Shown: positions 1 through 9,102, counted from the stretch's first letter. The stretch: DNA of 44,924 nucleotides from Saprospiraceae bacterium (GCA_020627825.1 JAHDGD010000015.1:1-44924), one strand, 5' to 3'. Made by a program: numbers and translations. The notes: generated by a model from the sequence alone, not told the origin.

Positions 1-123
1 TTTACATGTGTTAGATATTTTTTAAAGATTGACAAATCAACTGGGATTCACGTTATATTAATACCTGTACTCATAGGTTTTGATTATGCTGGGATACTGT
101 TCACCTTTAAGAAATGGTGGTGA
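1..123 (+). CDS. Possible 3' end of an unidentified gene (partial)
   Basis: The first reading frame is open from the window edge to a TGA at 121-123, giving 40 residues that end in a hydrophobic stretch (HVILIPVLIGFDYAGILF) followed by FTFKKWW. This could be the tail of a membrane protein that begins outside the window. An open frame of this length can also arise by chance, and no family is recognisable, so the call is tentative. Confidence 0.25.
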   Translation, partial: FTCVRYFLKIDKSTGIHVILIPVLIGFDYAGILFTFKKWW

Positions 124-218
124 ATAATTGATGACCAAACTCATACCGTATTGGCAATAGATTATAAATGGTATAGACCGCTTCGCATAAACAATAAAGC
201 AGTTAATCCTTAATAATT

Positions 219-298
219 ATTGTAGTTCGGGTTTTTATAGAACCTCATGAATAAGATGTTTACTCTGATTTTTTGCTAATGCAATTTTTCCCGAACTC
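219..298. repeat. Inverted repeat with CCCGAACTCAG core (copy 1)
   Basis: GTAGTTCGGGTTT on the left faces TTTTTCCCGAACTCAG on the right, with about 50 bases between. It lies just past the 3' end of the minus-strand M4 peptidase. The same arms recur at about 6578-6618, 21282-21542 and 41178-41200. It may act as a terminator-like hairpin or be a small dispersed element. The gene-free stretch 124-321 holds nothing else I can support. Confidence 0.5.
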
Positions 299-321
299 AG
301 TATAGTAATCGAAAAAGGTTA

Positions 322-3300
322 TTATTTCTTTACCAGTCTTTTTATGATATTCCCATTTTCAGTCTTGATCAGGGCACTATAAATTCCTGAATTTAGATGA
401 TCCAAATTCAGCTGAATTTCCTTGCCATTTAAATGCTGATTGAATACTTCACGACCATCTATTGTGTATAATACCACTTGTTCTATTTCGTTTAAACTGT
501 GAATGAAAAGGATATGGTCCACTGGATTCGGTGAAATCGATACATTAATAATACTTTCTTCTGATGTAGAAGAAATAACACGTTCACCATTGCTAAATAC
601 AACAGGGAATCGCTCGTCATCAATTAACTCAACATGTGAATTGAACACAGCTGTTATTTTATCATCTTCCAATGCAGATAAACTTATACTCGACCCAAAA
701 AATCCTCCACTTTCATATACCAATTGATTGTCGGAGTTATTGAAATTTGGATATCCCAATTTATCATTAGCATAAACTTGACTTATTTCGTTCGCTTCAA
801 TATTTGCGGCCATAACGCTATAATCACTATTCTCAATTAAGTCAAATGCAACGATATAAGGAGAATTTTTACTAAAAGTAGGGTTTCCTACACTGGTGTT
901 TTCAGGTAATTGTGTGAATAACTTTTGAATTTGTCCATCAGCAAAAGTATTATTTGATTTATTGATGACATTTATAAATCCTATGTCCCAATAAGAAATT
1001 TCTCCATTACTACCTCCACTAATAGTACTTTGTGCATCATACATAATCCATTCTCCAGAAAAGTCAAATTCCATCGCATCAGCAAAGTCAACATCTCCAG
1101 TAGTTGTCCCATCCTGAGAAAAAGTAGGATTGTATAAAGTGAAAAATTCTTGAGCACCCGTTTCCAGACTAAACACAATAATCTGATTCGTTATCTGCTC
1201 AGTTAATACTGCGATCCAAGTTCCATCTTTGGAAACAACAACATTTCTCCATACTCCTTGATCATCAAATACATCCCCAGATACTTGACCTGTTGTCCAA
1301 TCTATATTGATAACGTATATGTTATTATCCTCTCCCACAAAGAATATCATTTCCCCATTATCCGTTATGCTCGGTTTACTTATGTGGGCTACATCAATTA
1401 AAGGATCTGCTATAAGATCTAGACTATTGTTTCTTAATCTTACCTGCGATAAATCTGGCTGACTTGATAACAAGAAATCATCTCCTGGATTCATTTCTAC
1501 ATCTTCTTCGTAATCCGTACTTAATCCTCCTTCACCAATACCCACTGAACCAAATGCTGCAGAAACGGCATCAACTATAGCCTGATCGTATAAATCACCA
1601 GCCGCCTGTTCAGCAGCAGCACGCATATCTTTAAAATTAGAACTCGCCGATAAATACGTAGTTAGTGCTCTATAAAAAACACGTTCAGCCTTATCTTTAC
1701 CTACACCTGCTGTTTCAGCAAATAAGTAATAAGCGTGATTTACTATTCCACTGTTGATGTGTACACCTCCATTATCGGCAGATCCTGTAAATTGTTCGCT
1801 TACATTTTTTGGTTGAAAACCAGGATCACTTAAGGAATTTCCCCCATTATGAGGATCACTCATACTACGCATCGCACCAGAAGGAAACGCTGAAGTTTTA
1901 ACAATATCTTCTCCTATTAACCAATCATCTCGATCAATCATTGCGCCGAATATGTCTGCAAATGATTCATTTAAGGCTCCACTTTCACCTTGATAGGTCA
2001 AGTTTGCTGTTGCTTGAACAACACCATGTGACATTTCATGACCGGCAACATCCAATCCCTCTGCTAAAGGAGTAAATGCAGTATTTCCATTACCATAAAA
2101 TAATGCAGCCCCATTCCAAAATGCATTGTCAAATCCTCCTCCTGTCTGCGGGTCAGAAATATTTATTAATGAAATAATATTTCCACCTTCATTGTTAATA
2201 GAATTTCGATTATGTGTATTTCGGAAATACTCATATGCCTCGCCACCATTATAGTGAGCTGAAACAGATATTTTACTTGCCCATGTATTGTCTGTAGATT
2301 TCACATGATCGTAATCAAAGTTATTGTTTTGAGGATTTGTGTTCTGCCCATCTATGGTCCATATAACACCTATAGGTTCATTTGGCATAGTCGATTGCGA
2401 AGAATTAAACATGTCCCTACTTGCGTCAATCATATAAAAGGTGCCATCTACTTCATACGTATTTATCGTTCTAGTGGTATTAGATAGGTCAAGTGCATCA
2501 GCAACTGCTGGCCCGTTCATAACCATAGAACAATTCGAAGTTGCTCCATGAGCATGATGATGAAGTGAACAAAAGTTTTTAAATGAGTCAAGAATTTCTC
2601 CATTTTTAGCATCTATATAATAGGTGAATTCCTGCTGAATGTTAGCATATGCTTTAATTCGATAAACCAAGCGATCTTCTTGATTGATAGTTTTTATCAT
2701 TAATTCCACCTTTTCGGTGATTTCGGGAACAAGGAATTTTTGATCTTCCTTTATTTTTTTATATATCCCTTTAGCTCTATAAGAATCAATTACAATATTT
2801 AACGCTTCTTCTTTAGATAAAACGACAGTACTGCTTACACTTGGTACATCTTTTAATCGTCCGTTTGCAAAGTGTATTAAATTATCAGTAGCATGTAATT
2901 TTAACTCTGCACCTTCTATAGGAACTCCATTTACAAGTTGTTGAACGCTGAGGTGAATCATTCCAAGTTGATCTACTTGTGTTTGGGTTATAGTATAACT
3001 CAACTCGCCTCTTAACTCGTTTATCTCAAATATGCGTTGCATATACAGTTCAACTTGTTTTTCAAGTGATAAACCAACTTGTTCATTCAGATACCCTTTG
3101 AAAGCAATTCCTTTCTTTCCGTCAAAAGATGTAGCAAAAATTTGATGCTCAATTTGATCGGTTTCCAACCGTACCATATTCGCAAAATCATATCCTTCTT
3201 TTTCTTGACTGTTTTTAATGTCAGGAAGAAATAATGGATTTAACTGAAAATGCTCTCCAGTTGATTCACTTCCTTCTATGTTTTTAAATTGACCAAAAAT

Positions 3301-3360
3301 GGGGCTTACGCCCAAAATAAATAAAAAGGATAGGATGAATGTTTTTTTGTATATACCCAT
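322..3360 (-). CDS. Secreted M4 (thermolysin-like) metallopeptidase with T9SS sorting domain
   Basis: This is a zinc endopeptidase, probably secreted and released or anchored at the cell surface by the type IX secretion system. A signal peptide covers about residues 1-23, ending FGQ. An FTP/PepSY-like propeptide spans roughly 60-260. The M4 catalytic domain (about 280-610) carries the zinc motif HEMSH at 441-445, the third ligand Glu465 in GALNESFAD, and the active-site His534 in GGVHINS. Residues about 640-930 look like repeated beta-propeller (PD40/WD40-like) blades, for example DNGEMIFFV and FSGEWIMYD, which is an addition to the minimal M4 architecture. The last 75 residues (SPNPVDH...GIYSALIKT) form a T9SS type A sorting domain. 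The ATG lies 2 bp after the upstream lipoprotein gene, so the two are probably co-transcribed. Family and catalytic residues are clear; the substrate is unknown. Confidence 0.93.
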   Translation of the reverse strand: MGIYKKTFILSFLFILGVSPIFGQFKNIEGSESTGEHFQLNPLFLPDIKNSQEKEGYDFANMVRLETDQIEHQIFATSFDGKKGIAFKGYLNEQVGLSLEKQVELYMQRIFEINELRGELSYTITQTQVDQLGMIHLSVQQLVNGVPIEGAELKLHATDNLIHFANGRLKDVPSVSSTVVLSKEEALNIVIDSYRAKGIYKKIKEDQKFLVPEITEKVELMIKTINQEDRLVYRIKAYANIQQEFTYYIDAKNGEILDSFKNFCSLHHHAHGATSNCSMVMNGPAVADALDLSNTTRTINTYEVDGTFYMIDASRDMFNSSQSTMPNEPIGVIWTIDGQNTNPQNNNFDYDHVKSTDNTWASKISVSAHYNGGEAYEYFRNTHNRNSINNEGGNIISLINISDPQTGGGFDNAFWNGAALFYGNGNTAFTPLAEGLDVAGHEMSHGVVQATANLTYQGESGALNESFADIFGAMIDRDDWLIGEDIVKTSAFPSGAMRSMSDPHNGGNSLSDPGFQPKNVSEQFTGSADNGGVHINSGIVNHAYYLFAETAGVGKDKAERVFYRALTTYLSASSNFKDMRAAAEQAAGDLYDQAIVDAVSAAFGSVGIGEGGLSTDYEEDVEMNPGDDFLLSSQPDLSQVRLRNNSLDLIADPLIDVAHISKPSITDNGEMIFFVGEDNNIYVINIDWTTGQVSGDVFDDQGVWRNVVVSKDGTWIAVLTEQITNQIIVFSLETGAQEFFTLYNPTFSQDGTTTGDVDFADAMEFDFSGEWIMYDAQSTISGGSNGEISYWDIGFINVINKSNNTFADGQIQKLFTQLPENTSVGNPTFSKNSPYIVAFDLIENSDYSVMAANIEANEISQVYANDKLGYPNFNNSDNQLVYESGGFFGSSISLSALEDDKITAVFNSHVELIDDERFPVVFSNGERVISSTSEESIINVSISPNPVDHILFIHSLNEIEQVVLYTIDGREVFNQHLNGKEIQLNLDHLNSGIYSALIKTENGNIIKRLVKK

Positions 3361-3362
3361 AA

Positions 3363-3779
3363 TTATGGAGCTTTTGATTGTAAAATACTGTATAATATTT
3401 GTAATTCTTTATTCGTATTATTAGAAGACCAAACAAGTCTTTTCTTGAATTCACCTTTTTTAAATTCTATGTATTGATAGGTGTTGCCAGGTGTATTTAC
3501 GGTTAAATCTTCGATTCCTAATGTTTCATAGCACGTGAATAATTGTTCTGTTTCAGTTTTCTGAATTCTTCTTACAAAAGTATAACTCGTTCCTCTATTT
3601 TCAAGTGTAAAAAGTTGGCCATTATCGAGCAGTACCGTTCCATTTTCAATTCCGCTGAATCCTCCGCCATCACCAAATGTAATGATATCTCCTTTGTATT
3701 CCAATGGGTTCACAGTTCTATAACTACACGATATGCAGAATAGTAGGATAAGGGTGAGAAAAGAATATTTTTTAAGCAT
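3363..3779 (-). CDS. Small putative lipoprotein of unknown function
   Basis: The 138-aa product starts with MLKKYSFLTLILLFCISC, a lipoprotein signal peptide with the likely lipidated Cys at residue 18. I place the start at the ATG at 3779 rather than an upstream in-frame ATG at 3839, because the longer form would add 20 polar residues before the signal peptide. The mature part is short and mostly beta-strand-like, with no catalytic motif I recognise. Its stop is 2 bp from the start of the M4 peptidase gene, so the two form an operon. A role in peptidase maturation or inhibition would be only a guess from position. Confidence 0.72.
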   Translation of the reverse strand: MLKKYSFLTLILLFCISCSYRTVNPLEYKGDIITFGDGGGFSGIENGTVLLDNGQLFTLENRGTSYTFVRRIQKTETEQLFTCYETLGIEDLTVNTPGNTYQYIEFKKGEFKKRLVWSSNNTNKELQILYSILQSKAP

Positions 3780-3875
3780 TATTTTTTTGTGGTAAAAAAA
3801 TCTATTCCAATTTAGACACTGTAACAAGTTCTTTAACAAAAAGTAAAGGCTATAAATTCAATTTAAACAAACATA

Positions 3876-4913
3876 TTATGAATTAAGTGGTATTAATGCT
3901 CGATTGATATCACGAACAAGTGTAGGTCCATAATAAACCATACCACTATAAACTTGAATTAAACTTGCCCCAGCCTTAAGTTTTTCTATAGCCGCTTGAG
4001 GTGAATCAATCCCACCTACTCCAATTATAGGAATTTTCCCATCACTATTTTTATGGAGGAATCGAATTACTTCGGTACTTCTGTCTTTTAAAGGGGCACC
4101 ACTTAAACCACCATTACCTATTTCTTTTACCTGTTTTGAATCCGTTTGTAAAAGAGAACGGTCAATCGTGGTGTTCGTAGCAATAAGCCCATCTATTTTG
4201 GTATCTTTCACAATATCAATGATGTCAAGTAATTGATCATCGGAAAGATCAGGTGCAATTTTAAGAAGGATTGGTTTTTGTTTTGGTTTTGCTTTATTTT
4301 GAAGTTGCAGCTGATTAAGTAAAGCTGTTAATGGTTTTTTATCCTGTAATTCACGCAAGTTCGGTGTATTGGGTGAAGATACATTTACAACAAAGTAATC
4401 AACATAGTCGTATAATTTCTCGAAACAAACTGCATAATCATTGGTCGCTTCTTCGTTTGGTGTCACTTTGTTTTTTCCAATATTTCCTCCTACTATACAA
4501 TTGATTTTACCTTTCTTTTTTAAACGTTCGACCAAGGCATCTACACCTTCATTATTGAACCCCATTCTATTAATCAATGCTTGATCTTTAGGAAGTCGAA
4601 ATAATCTAGGTTGTGGATTTCCTCCTTGACCGACCGGAGTAACTGTGCCAATCTCTACAAACCCAAATCCTAGTTTTGACATGGCATCATAATATTTTCC
4701 ATCTTTGTCGAAGCCAGCTGCCAGACCTACAGGATTATCAAACTCAAGCCCGAAGAGCGTTCGTTTTAATTTTGGGTCTTGAACCCTGTAATTTTTAATA
4801 AATAATTGTCTAATTAATGGAATTCCAAGAATGAATTTCCACATAGAAACAGTTAAACTATGGGCTTTCTCAGGCTTAAACCGAAAAAGAATAGGTTTTA
4901 AAAGTTGATACAT
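3876..4913 (-). CDS. pyrD: Dihydroorotate dehydrogenase (quinone), class 2
   Basis: It oxidises dihydroorotate to orotate in pyrimidine synthesis, passing electrons through FMN to membrane quinone. At 345 aa it has the usual class 2 length. The N-terminal amphipathic helix ([19 protein letters not shown]) that binds the inner membrane is present. Other class 2 hallmarks are the [11 protein letters not shown] loop with the catalytic Ser near 180, [18 protein letters not shown], and the phosphate-binding GVGGI plus [11 protein letters not shown] near the C-terminus. Its ATG overlaps the nadC stop by one base (TAATG), so the two are translationally coupled. Confidence 0.97.
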   Translation of the reverse strand: MYQLLKPILFRFKPEKAHSLTVSMWKFILGIPLIRQLFIKNYRVQDPKLKRTLFGLEFDNPVGLAAGFDKDGKYYDAMSKLGFGFVEIGTVTPVGQGGNPQPRLFRLPKDQALINRMGFNNEGVDALVERLKKKGKINCIVGGNIGKNKVTPNEEATNDYAVCFEKLYDYVDYFVVNVSSPNTPNLRELQDKKPLTALLNQLQLQNKAKPKQKPILLKIAPDLSDDQLLDIIDIVKDTKIDGLIATNTTIDRSLLQTDSKQVKEIGNGGLSGAPLKDRSTEVIRFLHKNSDGKIPIIGVGGIDSPQAAIEKLKAGASLIQVYSGMVYYGPTLVRDINRALIPLNS

Positions 4914-5779
4914 TAATCTTTGATTACTTTTAAACTCAAATCAAGTTGTCCTGCACTATGTGTCAAAGCCCCTGATGAAATATAATCGACTCCAGTTTTA
5001 GCAATATTCCGTACTGTTTTCAAAGTGACATTTCCACTTGCTTCAACTTCGTATTCGCCATTTATAGTTTGTACAGCTTCCACCATGATAGGAAGTTCAA
5101 AGTTATCTAGCATAATTCTAGTTACACCCCCAACTTCCAAAACTTGATGAAGTTCAACAAGATTTCTTACTTCTACAGTAATACCAAGTTGCTTTTTATT
5201 TTTTTCTAGATAATCCAGTACATTTTTTATCGCTTGACCCACAGAACCACATGCATCGATATGATTATCTTTTATCATAATCCAGTCGTATAAACCATCT
5301 CTATAATTCATACATCCGCCTGTTCTTACAGCATATTTTTCAAGGAATCTCATTCGTGGCGTAGTTTTTCTAGTGTCCAAAATACGGACATCAAGATCTT
5401 CCACTTCAAAGGCAAATCGATTCGCTAAACTTGAAATTCCACTTAAACGTTGCATCGTATTTAAAACCAATCTTTCAGCTTTTAGTAAAGATTGACTATT
5501 CATTTCTATGATAAAGGCAATGTCTCCATATTTAACTTCACTTCCATCTTTTATAAGCTCTTCAAAAACAGCCGTTTTGTCTACTTTTTTAAAAATGTAT
5601 TCAGCAATTTTTACTCCACATATTACACCATCATCTTTTACGATTAATCTTGCTTTATCACGTATTTCACTAGGAATGCATGCTTGAGAAGTGTGGTCAC
5701 CATCACCTACATCTTCTATCAATGCTTCTTCTATAAAACGATCAAGTTCTTTGAGGTTAATTCCTTCTAGCGTTTCCAT
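4913..5779 (-). CDS. nadC: Nicotinate-nucleotide pyrophosphorylase (carboxylating)
   Basis: It converts quinolinate and PRPP to nicotinate mononucleotide in de novo NAD synthesis in the cytoplasm. The 288-aa length is normal. Signature segments include [60 protein letters not shown] and the C-terminal VEASGNVTL and [13 protein letters not shown], which cover the phosphoribosyl and quinolinate sites. It is the first gene of a two-gene operon with pyrD; both enzymes make a nucleotide precursor. The gap to divergent comF is 92 bp. Confidence 0.97.
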   Translation of the reverse strand: METLEGINLKELDRFIEEALIEDVGDGDHTSQACIPSEIRDKARLIVKDDGVICGVKIAEYIFKKVDKTAVFEELIKDGSEVKYGDIAFIIEMNSQSLLKAERLVLNTMQRLSGISSLANRFAFEVEDLDVRILDTRKTTPRMRFLEKYAVRTGGCMNYRDGLYDWIMIKDNHIDACGSVGQAIKNVLDYLEKNKKQLGITVEVRNLVELHQVLEVGGVTRIMLDNFELPIMVEAVQTINGEYEVEASGNVTLKTVRNIAKTGVDYISSGALTHSAGQLDLSLKVIKD

Positions 5780-5871
5780 ATTTTCTGATTAACTACACAA
5801 ATTAACTAATTAAAATTCAATGTTTCTATGTGTTTGTATGAAATATACTTTTTAATTGATATATTTAATAC

Positions 5872-6576
5872 ATGAAAAACAAACTCCTTTCTCTGAATAC
5901 ATACAGAGGTCTTCTGCATTTATTTTTCCCGAAGCTTTGTCTTGCCTGTGAACAAGAAACACCTCTTAAAAATAATGTTCTTTGTCTAGATTGTCAACAA
6001 GAACTCTACTACACAGATCATATAACCAAAGATGACAATGAATTTAAAAGGATGTTTTATGGTCGGCTGAAAATTGAGAAAGGGGCTGCCTTATTTTATT
6101 ATCGAAAGCAAACAACAATACAAAAGCTGATTCATCAATTTAATTACTCTGGAATAAAGAGTATTGGTAAAATATGGGGAAATGAATTTGCTCAGTTGAT
6201 GATTGAAAATGGATGGAAAGAATCGATAAATGTTGTTATTCCTGTTCCTATGCATTGGCGAAAAGAGCGAAAAAGAGGGTATAATCAAGCTAGTGTATTT
6301 GCTGCTGGAATTGCCGAAATTCTGGCGTGTATGTTTTACCCAGATGGCTTAATTAAAACAGAACCGAATGAAAGTCAGACTAAAAAGTCTAGAGCGGAAA
6401 GGGTAGAGAATGTTCGTCATGTTTTTCAACTTAATGATCAGTACGATCTTGCTGGGAAACACATTTTGTTGGTAGATGACGTATTAACAACAGGCGCTAC
6501 ACTGGAGGCTTGTGCACGAACGCTACCTTCTTCTTGTAAAATTTCCATGGTGACTTTAGCTATAGGCAGATTATAA
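5872..6576 (+). CDS. ComF family phosphoribosyltransferase-like protein
   Basis: The protein is a ComFC/GntX-type member of the type I phosphoribosyltransferase fold, a family associated with DNA uptake or DNA and nucleotide handling. The 234-aa product has an N-terminal four-cysteine zinc-ribbon-like motif (CLAC at 23-26, CLDC at 38-41). Next comes the family motif PVPMHWRKERKRGYNQA near 124-140, and then the PRPP-binding loop VDDVLTTGAT at 201-210. It stands alone, divergent from nadC and convergent with the sigma-factor operon. The reaction it catalyses, if any, cannot be read from sequence. Confidence 0.9.
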   Translation: MKNKLLSLNTYRGLLHLFFPKLCLACEQETPLKNNVLCLDCQQELYYTDHITKDDNEFKRMFYGRLKIEKGAALFYYRKQTTIQKLIHQFNYSGIKSIGKIWGNEFAQLMIENGWKESINVVIPVPMHWRKERKRGYNQASVFAAGIAEILACMFYPDGLIKTEPNESQTKKSRAERVENVRHVFQLNDQYDLAGKHILLVDDVLTTGATLEACARTLPSSCKISMVTLAIGRL

Positions 6577-6577
6577 C

Positions 6578-6618
6578 CTGAGTTCGGGTTTATTTTCTTG
6601 CAATAAACCCGAACTCAG
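6578..6618. terminator. Perfect inverted repeat between convergent genes (CCCGAACTCAG copy 2)
   Basis: CTGAGTTCGGGTTTA at 6578-6592 is perfectly complementary to 6604-6618, and the stem extends by two more pairs around a 7-base loop. It fills the 48-bp gap between the comF stop and the stop of the convergent Spy-like gene, so a bidirectional terminator is the simplest role. There is no long T-run on either side. The same arm sequence recurs elsewhere in the window, so it may also be a member of a dispersed repeat family. Confidence 0.65.
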
Positions 6619-6624
6619 AATTCT

Positions 6625-7113
6625 TTATCTACGATTATCTCTCGACATCGGCCTACTCCCTCTTTTATCTTTTCGATTTCCAGCTCTATCAAGAATTTCT
6701 TTTTTGAATCGAGCTTCTACTTTGAAAAGCGTAATGATCCTTTTATTGCCTATTATAGGTTGTAGTTCCTTTACCATTTGTTCATGAATTTCAGCTCTCT
6801 TGAATTCATTTCGGATATGATCATCAATTAATTGAGCGGCTTCTGCATCTGTTAATTGAGAATGATCTTTCTTCCCTTTTCTAGGCTGTCTCAATTCTTT
6901 TAATTGCTCTTGATACTTATTGTAAACAGGCCAGAAAACTTTACTTTCTTCTGCTGTTAAATTGATCTCCTTTGTTATGTAAGCAATTTTTAGTGTTTCA
7001 ATCCTTTCTTGTCGATCTTGTCGGAAATTTTCTCTTTGAGATCTATTGTCTTCCCTTTGTCCAAAGATTGTTCCGCAAAAAAGAAGAGCAAGACATAATA
7101 ACGTGTATTTCAT
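6625..7113 (-). CDS. Spy-like periplasmic protein, probable sensor partner of the ECF sigma factor
   Basis: The 162-aa product has a signal peptide (MKYTLLCLALLFCGTIFGQ) and a charged, all-helical mature part. Segments such as LTAEESKVFWPVYNKYQEQLKELR and a basic, disordered tail (KDKRGSRPMSRDNRR) resemble Spy/CpxP-like proteins and the proteins named sensor of ECF-type sigma factor in Bacteroidota. It is the third gene of the sigma / anti-sigma-like / sensor operon, 8 bp after the second. By analogy with Spy, CpxP and CnrX it may bind unfolded proteins or metal in the periplasm and signal to the anti-sigma. This is inference; no metal site is evident. Confidence 0.75.
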   Translation of the reverse strand: MKYTLLCLALLFCGTIFGQREDNRSQRENFRQDRQERIETLKIAYITKEINLTAEESKVFWPVYNKYQEQLKELRQPRKGKKDHSQLTDAEAAQLIDDHIRNEFKRAEIHEQMVKELQPIIGNKRIITLFKVEARFKKEILDRAGNRKDKRGSRPMSRDNRR

Positions 7114-7121
7114 AATTTTTT

Positions 7122-7520
7122 TTAATTTAATAATTGTTGTTCAAGTTCATCAAGCACTTCATCAATTCCTTCTATTTCAAGAAGATCCTCTGTATAGATG
7201 TCTTCATTTTCAAGTAGGTATTCACTGTCGAATGTATCATTCGAAAGATCTACATACGTGTCATCTTGTTCCTGCGTAAGTACAGAAACCCCGAAAAAAA
7301 GTAACAATACTGCAGCTGCAATTGACGCGTATTTTGCAAGACTGATGTAAAGACTTTTATTTTTTGATGTGTGTTGTTGATTGTTATTTTTTGGGCTCGA
7401 GCCCAAAATTATTTTTTCTTCTAACTGTTCAAAATATCCTTCTTGCACAGCCTGACCGTATTGCTTATGCTTAGTATTTTGAGAAGTTAATAACTCTTTT
7501 AATTCGTTTAGCTCTTTCAT
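7122..7520 (-). CDS. Small single-pass membrane protein, probable anti-sigma factor
   Basis: The 132-aa product has a cytoplasmic N-terminal half (MKELNELKELLTSQNTKHK...), one membrane segment near residues 70-87 (ASIAAAVLLLFFGVSVLT) and an acidic periplasmic tail rich in Asp and Glu. It starts 6 bp after the ECF sigma gene and precedes the Spy-like gene, the usual position and topology of an anti-sigma factor. It lacks an obvious zinc-binding HxxxCxxC motif. A 20-bp perfect palindrome with core GGGCTCGAGCCC lies inside the gene at 7389-7408 and encodes part of ILGSSPKN just before the membrane segment. Confidence 0.72.
   Translation of the reverse strand: MKELNELKELLTSQNTKHKQYGQAVQEGYFEQLEEKIILGSSPKNNNQQHTSKNKSLYISLAKYASIAAAVLLLFFGVSVLTQEQDDTYVDLSNDTFDSEYLLENEDIYTEDLLEIEGIDEVLDELEQQLLN
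7389..7408. repeat. Perfect palindrome GGGCTCGAGCCC (copy inside the anti-sigma-like gene)
   Basis: TTTTGGGCTCGAGCCCAAAA is a perfect 20-bp palindrome inside the coding sequence. The identical core with longer A/T arms recurs at 18653-18676 and 43029-43052. Variants lie at 15430-15448 and 20510-20532. Confidence 0.8.
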
Positions 7521-7526
7521 ATGATT

Positions 7527-8066
7527 CTATTTTCCTTCAAGAATTGTATGCTTAATCTTTTGTGTTGCATGGTGATAACTTGCTTTTAATGCACCTTCGC
7601 TTGTTTCCATGATTTCACTCATTTCTTTATATGACATTTCTTCAAAGTATTTCATATTGAATACTGCGCGTTGTTTTGCAGGTAGCAATTGTAAAGCATG
7701 CATCAGTTTCTTCATGATTAGCTCAGGTGTAGGTGCTTCATTCTGTATCTTATCACCTTGATGCTCAATTGATATTGTCCTATGCCTTTTTCTTTTTTCT
7801 ATAAAACTTATGCATTCATTCGTTGCAATTCTGTATATCCAAGAATACAATTTGGATTGTTGTTTGAACCCATGAATTCCTTTATGAATTTTTATAAAAA
7901 CATTTTGTACAATGTCATCTGCATCTTCATGATTGTTTACCATTCTTCGAACATGCCAATATATCCTTTCCTTATACAAATGTACAAGTTGCCGAAATGC
8001 CTCTGCTTGAGTGCTGGAATTTTGCAAGCTTTTTACTAATTCTATGTCATCCATTTCTATGCCCAT
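7527..8066 (-). CDS. ECF-family RNA polymerase sigma factor
   Basis: The 179-aa protein has the two-domain ECF layout. The sigma-2 domain (about residues 24-93) contains NNHEDADDIVQNVFIKIHKG and LYSWIYRIATNECISFIEKRKR, which recognise the -10 region and bind core polymerase. The sigma-4 domain (about 120-176) contains LLPAKQRAVFNMKYFEEMSYKEMSEIMETSEGALKA, a helix-turn-helix for the -35 region. It leads an operon with the membrane anti-sigma-like and Spy-like proteins, so it is probably activated by an envelope signal. ATG codons at residue 1 and residue 5 are both possible starts. Confidence 0.93.
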   Translation of the reverse strand: MGIEMDDIELVKSLQNSSTQAEAFRQLVHLYKERIYWHVRRMVNNHEDADDIVQNVFIKIHKGIHGFKQQSKLYSWIYRIATNECISFIEKRKRHRTISIEHQGDKIQNEAPTPELIMKKLMHALQLLPAKQRAVFNMKYFEEMSYKEMSEIMETSEGALKASYHHATQKIKHTILEGK

Positions 8067-8243
8067 CTATAGGTTGGACTTTTAATTTAAGGAAAGGTTT
8101 AATTTTTATTTAATTTTTCATTATACAGCAGAATAAAGCGTTAATGCGTCTTTCAAATATAGAGCTTAAGAATCATTATGTATTTATTCGTATTTTTATT
8201 GTAAAATGTCCGTAAAAAAAGAATGCAAGATTAGGCGATTCTT

Positions 8244-8251
8244 TACATTTG
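8244..8251 (+). promoter_or_regulatory. Candidate -7 promoter element (TACATTTG)
   Basis: TACATTTG matches the Bacteroidota -7 consensus TAnnTTTG, 27 bp before the ATG of the CXXCH/T9SS gene. No good TTTG box is present 19 bp upstream, so the promoter call rests on the -7 box and position only. Confidence 0.4.
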
Positions 8252-8278
8252 ATCATTCAATAAATCTAATTATAAAAT

Positions 8279-9100
8279 ATGAAATTAAAATTTACCTATG
8301 TAATCTTTTTATTTGCTGGTGTGATGACCTTTATGATGAGTCATTCTGGTGGAAGAGCCGCTCAATTTAATGAGGGGAATACCGGGGCGCCGGGTGATGA
8401 TTCCAAAACATGTGGAACTTGTCATTCAGGAGGAGCTTTTGGTGCAGATATTGTTATAAGTCTTGTCGATCAGGATGGAAATGAAGTCACTGCTTATCAA
8501 GGAGGTCAAACGTATACAGTTAATGCTACAATCAATACTACTGTTGGTCCAGGAGGATATGGATTACAGATGGTAGGCTTAGTTAATTCGGATAATTCCA
8601 ATGCTGGTGCTTTTGCTAATCCTTCCACAAATGCACAATTATCAGTTGCTGGGGCAAGAACATATTTAGAACAAGCTGGACTTTCAGCAATGAATGTTTT
8701 TTCTACAGAATGGACAGCACCTTCTGCAGGTGCAGGATCAGTTACTTTTTATGCTGCTGGTCATGCTGCAGATGGTAATGGACAGACAACAGGAGATCAA
8801 GCAGTAACAGCTTCTTTTGAATTTGAAGAAAGTATTGTAGAATCTACAATTGATTTGAAAAGAGCTGATTTTACCATTTCTCCGAATCCAGTTCTTGATA
8901 GGACGACTATTCAATTTGAAAGTTTTATTGAAGGAACATTGTATTTAAGCAATGCAGCAGGTCAATACATTTTAACTCAAGATATCAATGGAACCCAGCA
9001 CTTTCTTGATGTATCTAGTATTATTCCTGGAACTTATTCACTTTCTGTTATGGATAAAAACAATCAGAAAGTTTATTCAAAACAATTGATTAAAATATAA
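8279..9100 (+). CDS. Secreted CXXCH-containing protein with T9SS sorting domain (choice-of-anchor-V-like)
   Basis: The 273-aa product starts with a signal peptide (about residues 1-28). It then has the segment TGAPGDDSKTCGTCHSGG, whose CGTCH at 45-49 is a c-type heme attachment motif. A beta-rich domain follows to about residue 185, with AGHAADGNGQTTGDQ near its end. The C-terminal 75 residues (FTISPNPVLDRTTIQF...GTYSLSVMDKN) form a T9SS sorting domain. The overall layout resembles proteins annotated in Bacteroidota as having a choice-of-anchor V domain, often distantly related to Reeler or DOMON-like domains. It is single, divergent from the sigma operon, and its stop is 2 bp from the convergent trpA stop. 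Heme binding and redox or adhesive function are unproven. Confidence 0.78.
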   Translation: MKLKFTYVIFLFAGVMTFMMSHSGGRAAQFNEGNTGAPGDDSKTCGTCHSGGAFGADIVISLVDQDGNEVTAYQGGQTYTVNATINTTVGPGGYGLQMVGLVNSDNSNAGAFANPSTNAQLSVAGARTYLEQAGLSAMNVFSTEWTAPSAGAGSVTFYAAGHAADGNGQTTGDQAVTASFEFEESIVESTIDLKRADFTISPNPVLDRTTIQFESFIEGTLYLSNAAGQYILTQDINGTQHFLDVSSIIPGTYSLSVMDKNNQKVYSKQLIKI

Positions 9101-9102
9101 TT

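Noticed and set aside
503-727. Plus-strand open frame inside the M4 peptidase gene
   Set aside because: Shadow frame opposite a clear domain-containing gene.
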